A stretch of 64,000 bases of DNA, from NCBI RefSeq assembly GCF_001678675.1, contig NZ_LZRN01000010.1, positions 62,001 to 126,000 on the forward strand, written 5' to 3'. This DNA comes from Gelidibacter algens (GTDB taxonomy: Bacteria; Bacteroidota; Bacteroidia; Flavobacteriales; Flavobacteriaceae). Positions 49,785 through 59,521 of the stretch are shown here, one piece after another. How positions within the stretch are numbered: the stretch's first letter is position 1; the number at the start of each line of letters is the position of its first letter. A model generated the notes under the pieces. The model was not told the origin of the DNA. It searched no databases and saw nothing but the letters and a program-made list of their open reading frames with translations. Made by a program: the position numbers and the translations under genes.

Positions 49785-51398
49785 ATGAATAGTATTTAAA
49801 AACTAAAATTTACGATTGTATTACTGATTTTTTTTGTTACTGCATTACATGCACAAATTAGAATTATACCTCAACCCATGGAGGTAACTTTGGGAAACGA
49901 ATCCTTTACGTTAACCCCTAAAACTGCCATAATATCTCATAAGAGCACTGCAAATTCTGCACAATTTCTGTCGTCTATTCTTGAAAAGGGGTTTCATACA
50001 AAACCCAAACTCAAACAAAAAGGGCAAGGAATCGAATTAATATTAAATCCAGATTTGGAGACAGAATTGGGTAAAGAAGGTTATCGATTAAAATCAGTCG
50101 CTACAAACATCCTGATTGAAGCCGCTACAGATACGGGTTTGTTTTATGGGATTCAATCATTCAGACAATTGTTGCCGAGTGATTTTGAAACCAAAGCATA
50201 TTCAAATAAAACCGTAGAGATTCGCGGTGTAGAACTAAAAGACAAACCTCGTTTTCCTTGGAGAGCTTTTATGCTTGACGAATCACGCCATTTTAAAGGT
50301 GTTGATGCCGTTAAAGATCTATTGGATCAAATGGCGCTAATCAAAATGAATGTCTTTCATTGGCACCTCACTGATGATCAAGGTTGGCGAATAGAAATAA
50401 AAAAATATCCCAAACTCACTGAAGTTGGAAGTCATAGATCTGATACCCAATCCAGTAGAAATAGCCCAGAGCGTATTGGTGCGCCACACGAAGGCTTTTA
50501 TACACAAGCGCAAATTAAGGAGATTATCCAATATGCTCAAGAAAGACATATTCAAATTATACCTGAAATTGAAATGCCAGGTCATGCAACAGCTGCAATT
50601 GCATCATATCCATGGCTTGGAGTTTTAGGGACAACAAAAGAGGTTTCTGTGACATTTGGTAAACTGGACGACTCTTTCAATATTGCAGATGATAAAGTAT
50701 ATGAATTCCTCAAAGATGTACTCACCGAAGTATTTGAACTCTTTCCAAGTAAAATTGTTCATATAGGCGGAGATGAAGTAAGGTTTGAAACTTGGGAGAA
50801 CTCTAAAGAAATACAAAACAAAATCAAAAAGGAGGGACTGAAATCTCCCGCCGACCTCCAAATATTCTTTACCAATCAAATATCCAATTTTATGGAATCT
50901 CATGGACATCGTATGATGGGCTGGAATGAAATACTTGGTGATCAAGTTCATGAATGGGACGAAGGTTCCAATATGAACGTTACTGAGAAATTATCTGAAA
51001 CAGCTATTATTCATTTTTGGAAAGGAAGTCTCGATCTCATCAATAAAGCCGTTACAAATGGACATGATGTCGTAAATTCTTTACACTCTATGACCTATTT
51101 GGATTATGATTACAAGTCTATCCCCTTATCTAAATCGTACTCTTTTGATCCTATACCAGAAGGTTTGGAGGACGAATATCATGATAAAATATTAGGACTT
51201 GGCTGTCAAATGTGGAGTGAATGGATTCCAGAGGTAAAACAAATGGAAAATCAAGTTTATCCTAGAATAGCAGCTTATGCTGAGGTAGGCTGGACAATGA
51301 AAGCCAATAAGAATTACGAAAATTTTATTCAAGCTCTTATAAAACTCGAAAAGAGATGGGAGCTTTCTGGAATAAGTTATCATGAGGGATTTGATTAG
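49785..51398 (+). CDS. GH20 beta-N-acetylhexosaminidase with an in-frame stop at codon 5
   Basis: From the ATG at 49785 the frame reads MNSI, TAA, then KLKFTIVLLIFFVTALHAQ, a clear signal peptide, and on into the enzyme without a break. The remaining open frame starts at 49878 (MEVTLGN...), after the signal. The protein has an N-terminal GH20b domain (to ~110 of that frame), then PRFPWRAFMLDESRHF, FHWHLTDDQGWRIEIKKYPKL, IIPEIEMPGHATAA and KIVHIGGDEVRFETW, with the D299-E300 pair. Family length is normal. The single TAA (49797-49799, perhaps from AAA) would stop export of the enzyme, so this is a very recent mutation, a sequence error, or a gene that now starts inside and stays in the cytoplasm. 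Confidence 0.85.
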
Positions 51399-51528
51399 TT
51401 TTACCCGCAATTATCAATGAAAATAAATGGATAAGCCGTGGGGTGCAATTATTTGAATTAAAAAAGCAAAATGACTTAGTTATTGGACAAGATTCTGATA
51501 TTTTGGGATGTGGTTTAGAAGCTTTTGA

Positions 51529-52089
51529 ATCTTCACCAATAAACTTGGTAGCAAAGAATGTCTTGAAACCGCAAAGCCTCATATAGAATTTGTAGAAAAT
51601 GCAAGAGATGAGGTGAATATTTTACAAAATCTGAAGAAATCTGGAGATATTAAGGTGCGCGTCACCCATAACGACACTAAAATATCCAATGTATTGTTCC
51701 ACAAGCACGATATAGGGCTTTGTTTAATAGATACAGATACCGTTATGTCAGGAATTGTGCATTATGATTTTGGAGATGCCATTCGTACGATTTGCAATAC
51801 AGCGGCTGAGGACGATACCAATTTAGATCTTGTAGAGTTCAATGTTGACTATTTCAATGCCTTTACCAAAGGTTTTTTAAAGAAAATGGAAACGTCATTG
51901 AGCCCGGTAGAACTTAAGTATTTGCCTTTGGGAGCTAAAACGATGATTTTTATCATCGGTTTACGATTTTTAACTGATTTTCTAAACGGGGATGTCTAAT
52001 ACAAAACAAAATATCCCGAACATAATTTAGATAGGGCCAAGAACCAATTTAAACTGTTGCAGAGTATGAGTGAAAAATTGGGAGTTTAG
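51529..52089 (+). pseudogene. Remnant of an APH-type N-acetylhexosamine kinase (NahK-like)
   Basis: An open frame reads GSKECLETAKPHIEFVENAR, then RVTHNDTKISNVLFHK, CLIDTDTVMSGIVHYDFGDA and KYLPLGAKTMIFIIGLRFL. A TAA at 51997-51999 interrupts it, but the same frame goes on with YKTKYPEHNLDRAKNQFKLL to a natural stop at 52089. HND and IDTDT are the catalytic and metal motifs of aminoglycoside-phosphotransferase-type sugar kinases that phosphorylate GlcNAc/GalNAc. The N-terminal lobe is missing. The preceding DNA (51405-51585) has a different open frame, ENKWISRGVQLFELKKQNDL, that I cannot place. So the gene is truncated at the front and carries a nonsense codon. Confidence 0.8.
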
Positions 52090-52192
52090 TCTCGGATATT
52101 TCAAATCTCTAATTACAGTCATTAAGAATTAAAAGATGCGCTTACATAACCAATAGCCGATAATCAATATTACTAACCGAAAACCTATCCTT

Positions 52193-53503
52193 ATGAGTAA
52201 TACATCCAAAAACAATCTTGTCCCAATTGCCATAATTGGAGGACTCTTTGCTATTTTCGGTTTTGTCACATGGATCAATGGAGCATTGATTCCCTTCATG
52301 AAAACCATAAATGAACTGACGCAAGCCCAATCTTATTTTGTAGCTACAGCTTCATACATATCTTTTGTCGTTATGGCATTGCCTGCGTCATACATCATAA
52401 ATAAAATAGGATATAAAAACGGAATATCACTAGGTTTGGGTATTATGGCTGTTGGTGCGTTGGTATTTATTCCTGCAGCTGATGCCCGTACTTACTGGCT
52501 ATTTCTAGTGGCCATTTTTATTCAAGGAATTGGAATGACCATTTGTCAAACCGCGGCCAACCCTTACATTACCATATTAGGGCCCATCGAAAGTGGTGCC
52601 AAACGAATGGCGATGATGGGCATTGCAAACAAGGTAGCTGGAGCCTTGGGCTCTATAATTTTTGGTGCCATTTTATTATCAGGGATCGATGAAGTCAATG
52701 AAAAATTAGGAAGCGTTTCTATTGAAGAGAAAACGGTGCTTTTAGATACGATGGCTGACAGCGTGCATGCCCCTTATATTGTCATGGCTATAACCTTATT
52801 TATATTTGCTTTTTTTATTAGAAAAGCACCTTTGCCTCATGTTGAAGCAACACATGATGAGCAAATAGCAGGAGGGGTAATGACCAAGAAAACCATATTT
52901 CAATTTCCACATTTATGGTTGGGGGTCCTAGCATTGTTTGTCTATGTTGGCGCCGAGGTTATTGCTGGAGATACAATTATTGCTTATGGCATATCCTTAG
53001 GGATTCCTGCTACTGAAGCTAAATTCTTTACAACCTATACGCTAATGGCTATGGTAGGAACCTACGCTTTGGGCGTGTTTTTAATTCCCAAATACATCAA
53101 GCAAAAAACAGCACTTGTTGTTAGTGCGATATTAGGGATTATTTTCACTGGTCTAATTTTATCAACCTCAGGGTTTACATCGGTATTATTTGTTGCAGCA
53201 TTAGGTATTGCAAACGCATTGGTTTGGCCAGCTATTTGGCCATTAACCTTAGATGGTTTAGGGAAGCATACTAAAACGGCCTCTGCATTATTGATTATGG
53301 CCATCTCTGGTGGTGCCATCATTCCGCCACTATATGGACGTATCGTAGATGCCAACAAACATGAACTTATAACCAGTGGCATTAACGATGCTGATGCTTT
53401 GGCTACGGCCTCAACGAGTAGTTATTGGATCTTGATTCCGTGTTATCTTCTCATTTTGTTTTTTGCGCTCTGGGGACATAAAATCAAAAGTTGGAAGAAA
53501 TAA
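52193..53503 (+). CDS. nagP: Sugar MFS transporter, NagP/FucP type
   Basis: 436 residues with ~12 membrane helices. AIIGGLFAIFGFVTWINGAL, PASYIINKIGYKNGISLGLG, FIQGIGMTICQTAANPYITI and LGPIESGAKRMAMMGIANKVAGALG are characteristic of the FucP-like sugar/proton symporters whose NagP branch carries N-acetylglucosamine in Bacteroidota and Shewanella. With nagA, nagB and GH20 around it, GlcNAc uptake is likely. The locus thus has two inner-membrane carriers (this and the SSS protein), perhaps for different sugars. The frame is intact. Confidence 0.92.
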   Translation: MSNTSKNNLVPIAIIGGLFAIFGFVTWINGALIPFMKTINELTQAQSYFVATASYISFVVMALPASYIINKIGYKNGISLGLGIMAVGALVFIPAADARTYWLFLVAIFIQGIGMTICQTAANPYITILGPIESGAKRMAMMGIANKVAGALGSIIFGAILLSGIDEVNEKLGSVSIEEKTVLLDTMADSVHAPYIVMAITLFIFAFFIRKAPLPHVEATHDEQIAGGVMTKKTIFQFPHLWLGVLALFVYVGAEVIAGDTIIAYGISLGIPATEAKFFTTYTLMAMVGTYALGVFLIPKYIKQKTALVVSAILGIIFTGLILSTSGFTSVLFVAALGIANALVWPAIWPLTLDGLGKHTKTASALLIMAISGGAIIPPLYGRIVDANKHELITSGINDADALATASTSSYWILIPCYLLILFFALWGHKIKSWKK

Positions 53504-53550
53504 CCACAAAATAAATACAATTAGGAACTAAACTCTTAGAAGTTTTTTAA

Positions 53551-54560
53551 ATGAAGATGAATAAAACATATCAATGGGGAATGATTGGTTGTGGCAGTGT
53601 GACTGAAATAAAAAGTGCGCCTGCTTATCAAAAGACAGAAGGGTTTGAGCTTTTTGCTGTGATGGGAAGAGATATCAATAAAGCAGAAGCCTACGCCAAG
53701 AGACACAAGGTACCTCATTTTTATGATGATGCCGACGCTCTTATCAATCATCCAGAAATTGATGCCATATATATTGCCACCCCGCCAGATTCACGCGAAT
53801 ATTACGCGCTAAAAGTCGAGGCAGCTGGTAAAATATGTTGTATTGAAAAGCCTATGGCACCATGTTATGAGGCATGTTTAAGAATCATTGCGGCGTTTAA
53901 AGATAGAGATTTGCCATTGTTTGTGGCGTATTATAGAAGATCGCTGCCTAGGTTTTTACAGATCAAAAAATGGATCGATCATCATAAAATAGGAACGATC
54001 AGACACATCCATTGGAATTTCAAGAAACCCGCCAACGCTTTTGACCTATCAAAAACATACAATTGGCGTACAGATGCCATTATTGCTCCAGGTGGCTATT
54101 TTGATGATTTAGCCTCCCATGGATTGGATTTATTTGTGTTCCTATTAGGACGCATAAAAAGTGCAGAAGGTATAGCAGAAAATAAATTGGGTCTTTACAC
54201 CGCTAAAGATACAGTAACGGGACATTGGAACCATGATTCGGGAATTACAGGATATGGCACTTGGGATTTTGGTGCTGACAAACGTCAGGACGTTGTCAAG
54301 ATATACGGCAATTATACGGCAATGAAGGAAATATCACGTTTTCGGTATTTGGAGAGGATCCCGTTGTCTTAGAGCGTGACGATGAAACTGAGTGTCTTAC
54401 CATCGCACATCCTGAACACGTTCAATGGTTTCATGTCCAGGATATTAAAGCAGACTTAGTTGAAGCGTCATCCCACCCTTCAACAGGAGAAACTGCGGCC
54501 CACACTGCATGGGTTATGGAGTGTATTTTAAAAAACAAAACTAAAGTCATAAATAATTAA
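53551..54560 (+). pseudogene. Gfo/Idh/MocA-family oxidoreductase, frameshifted near the C-terminus
   Basis: The first frame encodes WGMIGCGSVTEIKSAPAYQK (NAD-binding), AIYIATPPDSREYYALKVEA, IEKPMAPCYEACLRI (the EKP motif) and the C-terminal sheet up to MKEIS, then leaves the family and stops at 54372. One base added in the T4 run at 54339-54342 continues FSVFGEDPVVLERDDE and HPSTGETAAHTAWVMECIL to a natural stop at 54560, giving a normal ~336 residues. These enzymes oxidise sugars or, in GH109, hydrolyse N-acetylgalactosaminides by an NAD-dependent mechanism. The substrate here is unknown. It follows nagP by 47 bp. Confidence 0.85.
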
Positions 54561-54570
54561 ATACATAGGC

Positions 54571-56499
54571 ATGTTGAAAAGCACAATCGATAAAGCCACT
54601 GGGTTTGAAAAAAGGTTTGAAAACATCAACACTCTGATGTTTGAAGATTCTCAAGCAGCTTCGAGAGCTACCGCAAAAGAAATAGCAAAACTTATAAAGG
54701 TGAAACAGTCCCAAAGACAGCCCTGTGTGTTAGGTTTGGCAACAGGATCTTCGCCAAAAGGGCTGTATGCTGAGTTGGTGCGTTTGCACAAAGAGGAAGG
54801 GTTGAGCTTTAAAAATGTTGTGACCTTTAACTTGGATGAATATTATCCAATGGAGCCAGATTCTGTTAATAGCTACGTCCGTTTTATGAAAAAGTTGCTA
54901 TTTGATAAAGTAGACATTCTTCCGGAAAACTGCCATATTCCAGATGGTGCATTGTCTAAAGAGGATATTGCTGATTACTGTAACCGTTACGAATCTAAAA
55001 TTGAAACTGTTGGAGGCATTGATTTGCAAATTCTGGGTATTGGTGCCAATGGTCATATTGGTTTTAACGAATCAGGATCCCTACAAAACTCTAAAACCCG
55101 TTTGGTAGCTTTAGATCATATTACAAGAGTGGCGGCCAGTAAGGATTTTGCGGGGTTATCCAATACCCCAAGAACGGCTATTACCTTGGGTGTAAAAAAG
55201 ATAATGGAAGCCAAACGTGTTATCCTTATGGCTTGGGGTGAGGGTAAATCTAATATCATTCATTTGTCAGTAGAAGGGCAGGTTACCAATCAGGTGCCGG
55301 CATCATTCTTACAAGAACATAATAACGCCACCTTTGTACTGGATAGAGAAGCGGCGTCTAAGCTGTCTCGGATTAACACGCCATGGTTGGTTGAAAAGGT
55401 AACATGGACAGATAAGCTCATCAGAAAAGCGGTCACAGGTTTGGCCCTGCATCTCAAAAAACCAATTTTGATGCTTACCGATGCAGATTATATTGAGAAT
55501 GGAATGAGTGATTTATTGGCCGATTTTGGACATGCTTACGATATCAATATTAAAATTTTTAACGATTTACAGCATACCATTACCGGATGGCCAGGAGGAA
55601 AGCCAAATGCTGAAGATACCAAAAGGCCAGAACGTGCTGAGCCTGCCAAAAAACGTGTCTTGATCTTTAGTCCGCATCCAGATGATGATATAATCAGTAT
55701 GGGTGGCACTTTTAGAAGACTTCACGAGCAGGGCCATGAAGTACATGTGGCTTACCAAACCTCAGGAAACATTGCCGTAGCAGATGAAGAAGCCTTACGA
55801 TTTGCAAGCTTTGTTTGTGACTACAATGATAAATTTGGCATACAGAATGAGGCTACCGAAAAGATCCACAAGAAAGTAGTGAAGTCTCTCAGTGATAAAA
55901 AACCAAGTGAGACTGATATTCCTGAAGCGCGTTATATTAAAGGACTGATAAGGAAAGGGGAAGCAAGGGCGACCAGTCATTTCGTGGGCTTGCCAGATAA
56001 ACAGATCCACTTTATGGAACTCCCGTTTTATGAAACCGGAACTATTGATAAAAATCCATTAGGGGAAGAAGATATCCAATTAACATTAGATTTAATTGAA
56101 AGCATCAAGCCTCATCAAATTTATGCTGCAGGAGATTTGGCTGATCCTCACGGCACACACAAAGTATGTTTGGATGCTGTTTTTGAAGGCGTCAGAAGAT
56201 TAAAATTAAAACCATTTATGCAAGACTGCTGGATTTGGCTTTACAGAGGCGCTTGGCAAGAGTGGGGTGTTGACGAAATAGAAATGGCAGTGCCAATGAG
56301 CCCAGATCAGGTATTGGAAAAACGTCATGGTATATTTAAGCACCAATCCCAAAAAGACGGCGTGGTCTTTCAAGGCTCAGACTCGAGAGAGTTTTGGCAA
56401 CGTGCAGAGGACAGGAATAAAGAAACTGCAGAACTCTATGACCAATTGGGCCTATCACATTATGCCGCAATGGAGGCTTTTGTGAGATGGCATTTTTAA
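54571..56499 (+). CDS. nagB: Glucosamine-6-phosphate deaminase fused to a PIG-L deacetylase-like domain
   Basis: 642 residues. Part 1 (~1-270) is NagB: GLATGSSPKGLYAELVRL, VTFNLDEYYPM (catalytic Asp) and ILGIGANGHIGFNESGS (His/Glu). Part 2 (~365-630) is LmbE/PIG-L: LIFSPHPDDDIISMGGTFRR with the HPDD zinc motif and DPHGTHKVC with the second zinc ligand set. This two-domain form is common in Bacteroidota and may couple deacetylation of an N-acetylated amino sugar to deamination. The reaction of part 2 is not established to my knowledge. It starts 10 bp after the oxidoreductase and is the second deaminase of the locus. Confidence 0.93.
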   Translation: MLKSTIDKATGFEKRFENINTLMFEDSQAASRATAKEIAKLIKVKQSQRQPCVLGLATGSSPKGLYAELVRLHKEEGLSFKNVVTFNLDEYYPMEPDSVNSYVRFMKKLLFDKVDILPENCHIPDGALSKEDIADYCNRYESKIETVGGIDLQILGIGANGHIGFNESGSLQNSKTRLVALDHITRVAASKDFAGLSNTPRTAITLGVKKIMEAKRVILMAWGEGKSNIIHLSVEGQVTNQVPASFLQEHNNATFVLDREAASKLSRINTPWLVEKVTWTDKLIRKAVTGLALHLKKPILMLTDADYIENGMSDLLADFGHAYDINIKIFNDLQHTITGWPGGKPNAEDTKRPERAEPAKKRVLIFSPHPDDDIISMGGTFRRLHEQGHEVHVAYQTSGNIAVADEEALRFASFVCDYNDKFGIQNEATEKIHKKVVKSLSDKKPSETDIPEARYIKGLIRKGEARATSHFVGLPDKQIHFMELPFYETGTIDKNPLGEEDIQLTLDLIESIKPHQIYAAGDLADPHGTHKVCLDAVFEGVRRLKLKPFMQDCWIWLYRGAWQEWGVDEIEMAVPMSPDQVLEKRHGIFKHQSQKDGVVFQGSDSREFWQRAEDRNKETAELYDQLGLSHYAAMEAFVRWHF

Positions 56500-56515
56500 T
56501 TTAAAGAAAGGAATT

Positions 56516-57073
56516 ATGATGGAAGTAACGATGAAAACCTTGTCGCAAATGAGCGGCTATTCCGTGTCTACTGTATCTAAGGCATTGCGTGACAAAAAAG
56601 ATATTAGTATCAAAACGAGACAGATTATAAAGGAATTGGCAGAGAGTTACGACTTTGTTCCTAACAATTCGGCCATTGCCCTACGATCTCAAAAAAGCAA
56701 TACCATTGCAGTCATTGTACCACAAATTGATTCGATGATCTACGGAAGCATGCTGAACAGGATCCAAATGGAAGCTTTTGAGCATGGATACCGTGTTGTG
56801 GTGCAGCAGTATTTGAATTTTGAAAATGGCGAATATGAATGCTTGAAAAGTTTAAGGAATGGGGGTATTAAAGGAGTCATTATCATTGGAACCTCAATTG
56901 CATTGGAGGCTCTCAAGCAGAGCACCAAGGATCATTTCTTTCCCACCATTGTAAAAACGGTTGAAGACTTAACATTGCGAGCCCAAGATTATAAACATTT
57001 CGGAAAAAAAATAATCAATTCATTGTTTTCGAAAATTAATAGGAGTGATAGTTTGCGCATCAATATTGTTTGA
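56516..57073 (+). CDS. Truncated LacI-family regulator
   Basis: 185 residues, about half the family length (~340). The helix-turn-helix MKTLSQMSGYSVSTVSKALR, hinge FVPNNSAIALRSQKSNTIAVIVP and the first lobe of the effector domain (GSMLNRIQMEAFEHGYRVVV ... IKGVIIIGTS) are well kept. After ~FFPTIVKTVEDL the sequence no longer resembles LacI and soon stops. Another short frame just after (VPPGNVVVSMIAGNSDRFYQ, to 57137) looks like a scrap of a different protein. The gene is probably a relic left by a deletion. It might still bind DNA, but without the second lobe it should not respond to sugar normally. Directly follows nagB/PIG-L (16 bp). Confidence 0.75.
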   Translation: MMEVTMKTLSQMSGYSVSTVSKALRDKKDISIKTRQIIKELAESYDFVPNNSAIALRSQKSNTIAVIVPQIDSMIYGSMLNRIQMEAFEHGYRVVVQQYLNFENGEYECLKSLRNGGIKGVIIIGTSIALEALKQSTKDHFFPTIVKTVEDLTLRAQDYKHFGKKIINSLFSKINRSDSLRINIV

Positions 57074-57153
57074 AAGTTCCGCCTGGCAATGTTGTAGTCT
57101 CTATGATTGCGGGCAATAGTGATAGGTTTTATCAGTAAAAGAAGAGATTGAAT

Positions 57154-57477
57154 ATGAGTAATGAAATAGATATAAATGAGAGAGAACATCACCATTGGTT
57201 GTTGGAGATAAGCTTTTCCTGTTCAAAAAGTTACTATCAATTCATAAACTGGTTACGGACAGAATTTTACTTTTTTCAACAAGATAACGGAATCTTCCTG
57301 ACGATCCATTTTCCTAATGGACGTCTAAAAATCGAGAGACAAGTTCATTGCGAAAATAAATTTGTTTCAAAAATAACCGTTGAAAGTAAATGCAAGAACA
57401 TCGGTTTGACAATCAGAAAAAATCTTTCAGAATTCCTTCATCATGTAAAAAAATATAATACAATCAAACAAAGATAG
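57154..57477 (+). CDS. Hypothetical protein
   Basis: About 107 residues from MSNEIDINERE. It is rich in His, Lys and aromatic residues (HHHWLLEISFSCSKSYYQF), with a beta-rich middle (GIFLTIHFPNGRLKIERQVH) and a helical end. No family recognised, no signal peptide. It lies between the truncated LacI gene and the rearranged accessory zone. Moderate confidence that it is a real gene, because composition looks coding and the frame is fairly long for such AT-rich DNA. Confidence 0.5.
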   Translation: MSNEIDINEREHHHWLLEISFSCSKSYYQFINWLRTEFYFFQQDNGIFLTIHFPNGRLKIERQVHCENKFVSKITVESKCKNIGLTIRKNLSEFLHHVKKYNTIKQR

Positions 57478-57744
57478 AGTTCATTTGTAAATCCCGAAAA
57501 CACTATAAAAATGATGTTTACGGTAGTTTTTTGGTAGTTTTTATTATTCTAAGGACATGTAATAAACCATCAGCTTCCAAATTATAAAGTATTAAACTAA
57601 AAACCATATCTTAATCCATTATTGGGTCTATGCTTCAATGGAAAATTCTTGGGAATTTTCCAGCGGAGTTTTGTACTTTTAATGGTTCGTGTGTGAGACA
57701 CGCAACGGCTCATACACATCAACGTTAGCAAACATATGACCAGT
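57478..57744. other. Region without a gene, start of the accessory zone
   Basis: No coding frame. A short hairpin-like GTGTGTGAGACACGC occurs near 57689-57703. ACGTTAGCAAAC at 57722 resembles the boundary motifs seen further right (GTTGGCAACAG, GCTAACGTTAAG). Confidence 0.4.
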
Positions 57745-57843
57745 GAATTTGGCGGAGAAATATTTGAAAACTCAAAAATAAAAATCTACCAAGAAATAGA
57801 ACTGATTTAAAACTGTTGCCAACAATTTATATAAGCAATAGCG
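57745..57843 (+). repeat. 99-bp inverted repeat, left copy (carries an orphan gene 3' end)
   Basis: The reverse complement of this stretch matches 59522-59621 at every base except one missing A. It encodes EFGGEIFENSKIKIYQEIELI and a stop, the natural C-terminus of the flavoprotein whose gene lies at 59.4-60.2 kb, but the rest of that gene is absent here. It ends with GTTGCCAACAATTTATATAAGC plus AATAGCG (29 bases in all), an intergenic motif that recurs in the zone. Confidence 0.95.
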
Positions 57844-58047
57844 GTTTGAGTGCTACAGGATCGACTATTTCACGAATTTAAGGTATATCGTAAATCTAAA
57901 TTTACGCGTGTAAAATTTTCTACTGCTTGTACAAGTAGCTATATTTGAGGATAAAACGGCTTTAATCTTATACATTTTTCCAAAAAAAGTACAACAAATA
58001 CATTTTAAATAGTTGCCAACTTTGCATTGTAAATCAATACATAAATT

Positions 58048-58305
58048 ATGGCAACAACTACGACGCTTTTCGCGAAGGAGGATATTAAAGTAAGAGTAAA
58101 CGCATACAAGGAGTTTGAAGTAGGAGGAAAAAAAACAGATTTTATTCACGTTTTTGGTTATATCCTAGAAGGAAGGACAGCAGAACAAAAAGCAAAATTA
58201 TCCAAGAATGTGGTAGAAGTATTGACCGCCATGTTTCCAGCCGTAAAATTTATAGCGATGAGTGTTGATGAGTTTGCGCTAGCCGGATATTGTAACAGGC
58301 AATAA
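58048..58305 (+). CDS. Small tautomerase-like protein
   Basis: 85 residues. DFIHVFGYILEGRTAEQKAKLSKNV followed by VVEVLTAMFPAVKFIAMSVDEF resembles the second half of the beta-alpha-beta unit of tautomerase-superfamily enzymes such as 5-carboxymethyl-2-hydroxymuconate isomerase. The amino-terminal proline that those enzymes use as catalyst is not present after the Met, and the N-terminal subunit repeat is shorter than usual, so it may not be a classical tautomerase. It sits 42 bp upstream of the alcohol dehydrogenase and may be co-transcribed with it. Inside the segment bounded by inverted repeats. Confidence 0.7.
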   Translation: MATTTTLFAKEDIKVRVNAYKEFEVGGKKTDFIHVFGYILEGRTAEQKAKLSKNVVEVLTAMFPAVKFIAMSVDEFALAGYCNRQ

Positions 58306-58347
58306 ACAAATTTGAATAACTCATTTATCTAAACTAATAATATAAAA

Positions 58348-59307
58348 GTGATGAAGGCAATTGTGTGCATGCAATACGGACCACCCGAAGTGCTCCAACT
58401 TCAGGAAGTAGAAAAGCCAGTCCCTAAAGACAATGAGGTTCTAATAAAAGTTTTTGCTACCGCAGTAAATTCAGGTGATTGCCGTTTGCGCAGAGCGGAT
58501 CCATGGGCAGTAAGATTATTCTTTGGTTTTACAAAACCAAGATACGCTATTTTAGGTGGCGTTTTTTCTGGTGAAATTGAAGCGATAGGAAAGAATGTAT
58601 CCAGTTATAAAGTAGCAGACCAGGTATTTGGTTCAACGGGGATGAGTTTTGGCGCTTATGCAGCATACAAGTGCCTTCCGGAGGATGGGGCCTTATCACT
58701 TAAGCCAAAAAATATAAGTCACGAACAAGCGGCAACAATTCCATTCGGAGGAACTACTGCGTTGCATTTTCTTAAAAAAGCAAATATAAAGCCCGAACAA
58801 AAGGTGCTTATTTACGGAGCGTCAGGTGCAGTTGGTTCAGCAGCCGTTCAACTAGCAAAACATTTTGGAGCAGATGTAACAGCAGTTTGCAGCACTTCTA
58901 ATATAGAGCTTATAAAATCTCTTGGAGCAGACAAAGTGATTGATTATAAAAAGGAAGATTTCACCTCGAATGGAGAAACTTATGATGTAATTTTCGAAAC
59001 AGTAAACAAGTTATCATTTGCAAATAGCATCAAATCTCTAAAAAGAGAAGGAATACTGATTTTAGGAGCTACTGGACTATTTGGAATGTTGAAAGGGTTA
59101 TGGTCTAAAATAGCAAGCAACAGAAAAGTAATATCGGGTTTGATTAGTGAAAAGGCAGAGGATATAGTTTTCCTCAAAGAACTCATTGAAAAAGGATATT
59201 ATAAAGCTGTCGTTGATAGAAGCTATCCTTTTGAACAAATGGTTGAAGCGCACAGATATGTTGAAAAAGGACATAAGAAAGGTAATGTAGCAATATCGTT
59301 GATTTAG
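58348..59307 (+). CDS. NAD(P)-dependent zinc-less alcohol dehydrogenase / quinone oxidoreductase
   Basis: 319 residues of the medium-chain dehydrogenase fold. MKAIVCMQYGPPEVLQLQEV, NSGDCRLRRADP, GGVFSGEIEAIGKNV and the Rossmann segment KVLIYGASGAVGSAAVQLAK are typical, and the zinc-ligand cysteines of true alcohol dehydrogenases are missing. It therefore belongs to the NADPH quinone oxidoreductase/enone reductase branch, cytoplasmic, often used to detoxify reactive carbonyls. Complete frame. Lies inside the ~1.9-kb segment flanked by inverted repeats, beside other small detoxification-type genes. Confidence 0.9.
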   Translation: MMKAIVCMQYGPPEVLQLQEVEKPVPKDNEVLIKVFATAVNSGDCRLRRADPWAVRLFFGFTKPRYAILGGVFSGEIEAIGKNVSSYKVADQVFGSTGMSFGAYAAYKCLPEDGALSLKPKNISHEQAATIPFGGTTALHFLKKANIKPEQKVLIYGASGAVGSAAVQLAKHFGADVTAVCSTSNIELIKSLGADKVIDYKKEDFTSNGETYDVIFETVNKLSFANSIKSLKREGILILGATGLFGMLKGLWSKIASNRKVISGLISEKAEDIVFLKELIEKGYYKAVVDRSYPFEQMVEAHRYVEKGHKKGNVAISLI

Positions 59308-59334
59308 TGAATAAATACAAAACAGAAGACTAAA

Positions 59335-59521
59335 ATGGAAATCATTGAACAGACATTTGGTGAATTTCTTATTTCAACAGACATAACAAAATTAGACATT
59401 GTTGCAATTCACGTTTTTTTATCTAAATATTCAGGCTGGAGCGACAATATTCCATTTGACAAAGTGAGAACCTCTATTAAAAACTCACTAAATTTTGGAC
59501 TATTCATAACAATAATCAAAT
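59335..59521 (+). pseudogene. 5' fragment of a GNAT acetyltransferase gene
   Basis: MEIIEQTFGEFLISTDITKL ... FLSKYSGWSDNIPFDKVRTSIKNSLNFGLF is the N-terminal third of a flavobacterial GNAT protein of ~140 residues. The match ends abruptly at 59521, exactly where the right inverted repeat starts, so the gene was cut by the rearrangement that placed the repeat. A one-base slip just before the junction also disturbs HNNNQIA. Confidence 0.65.
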
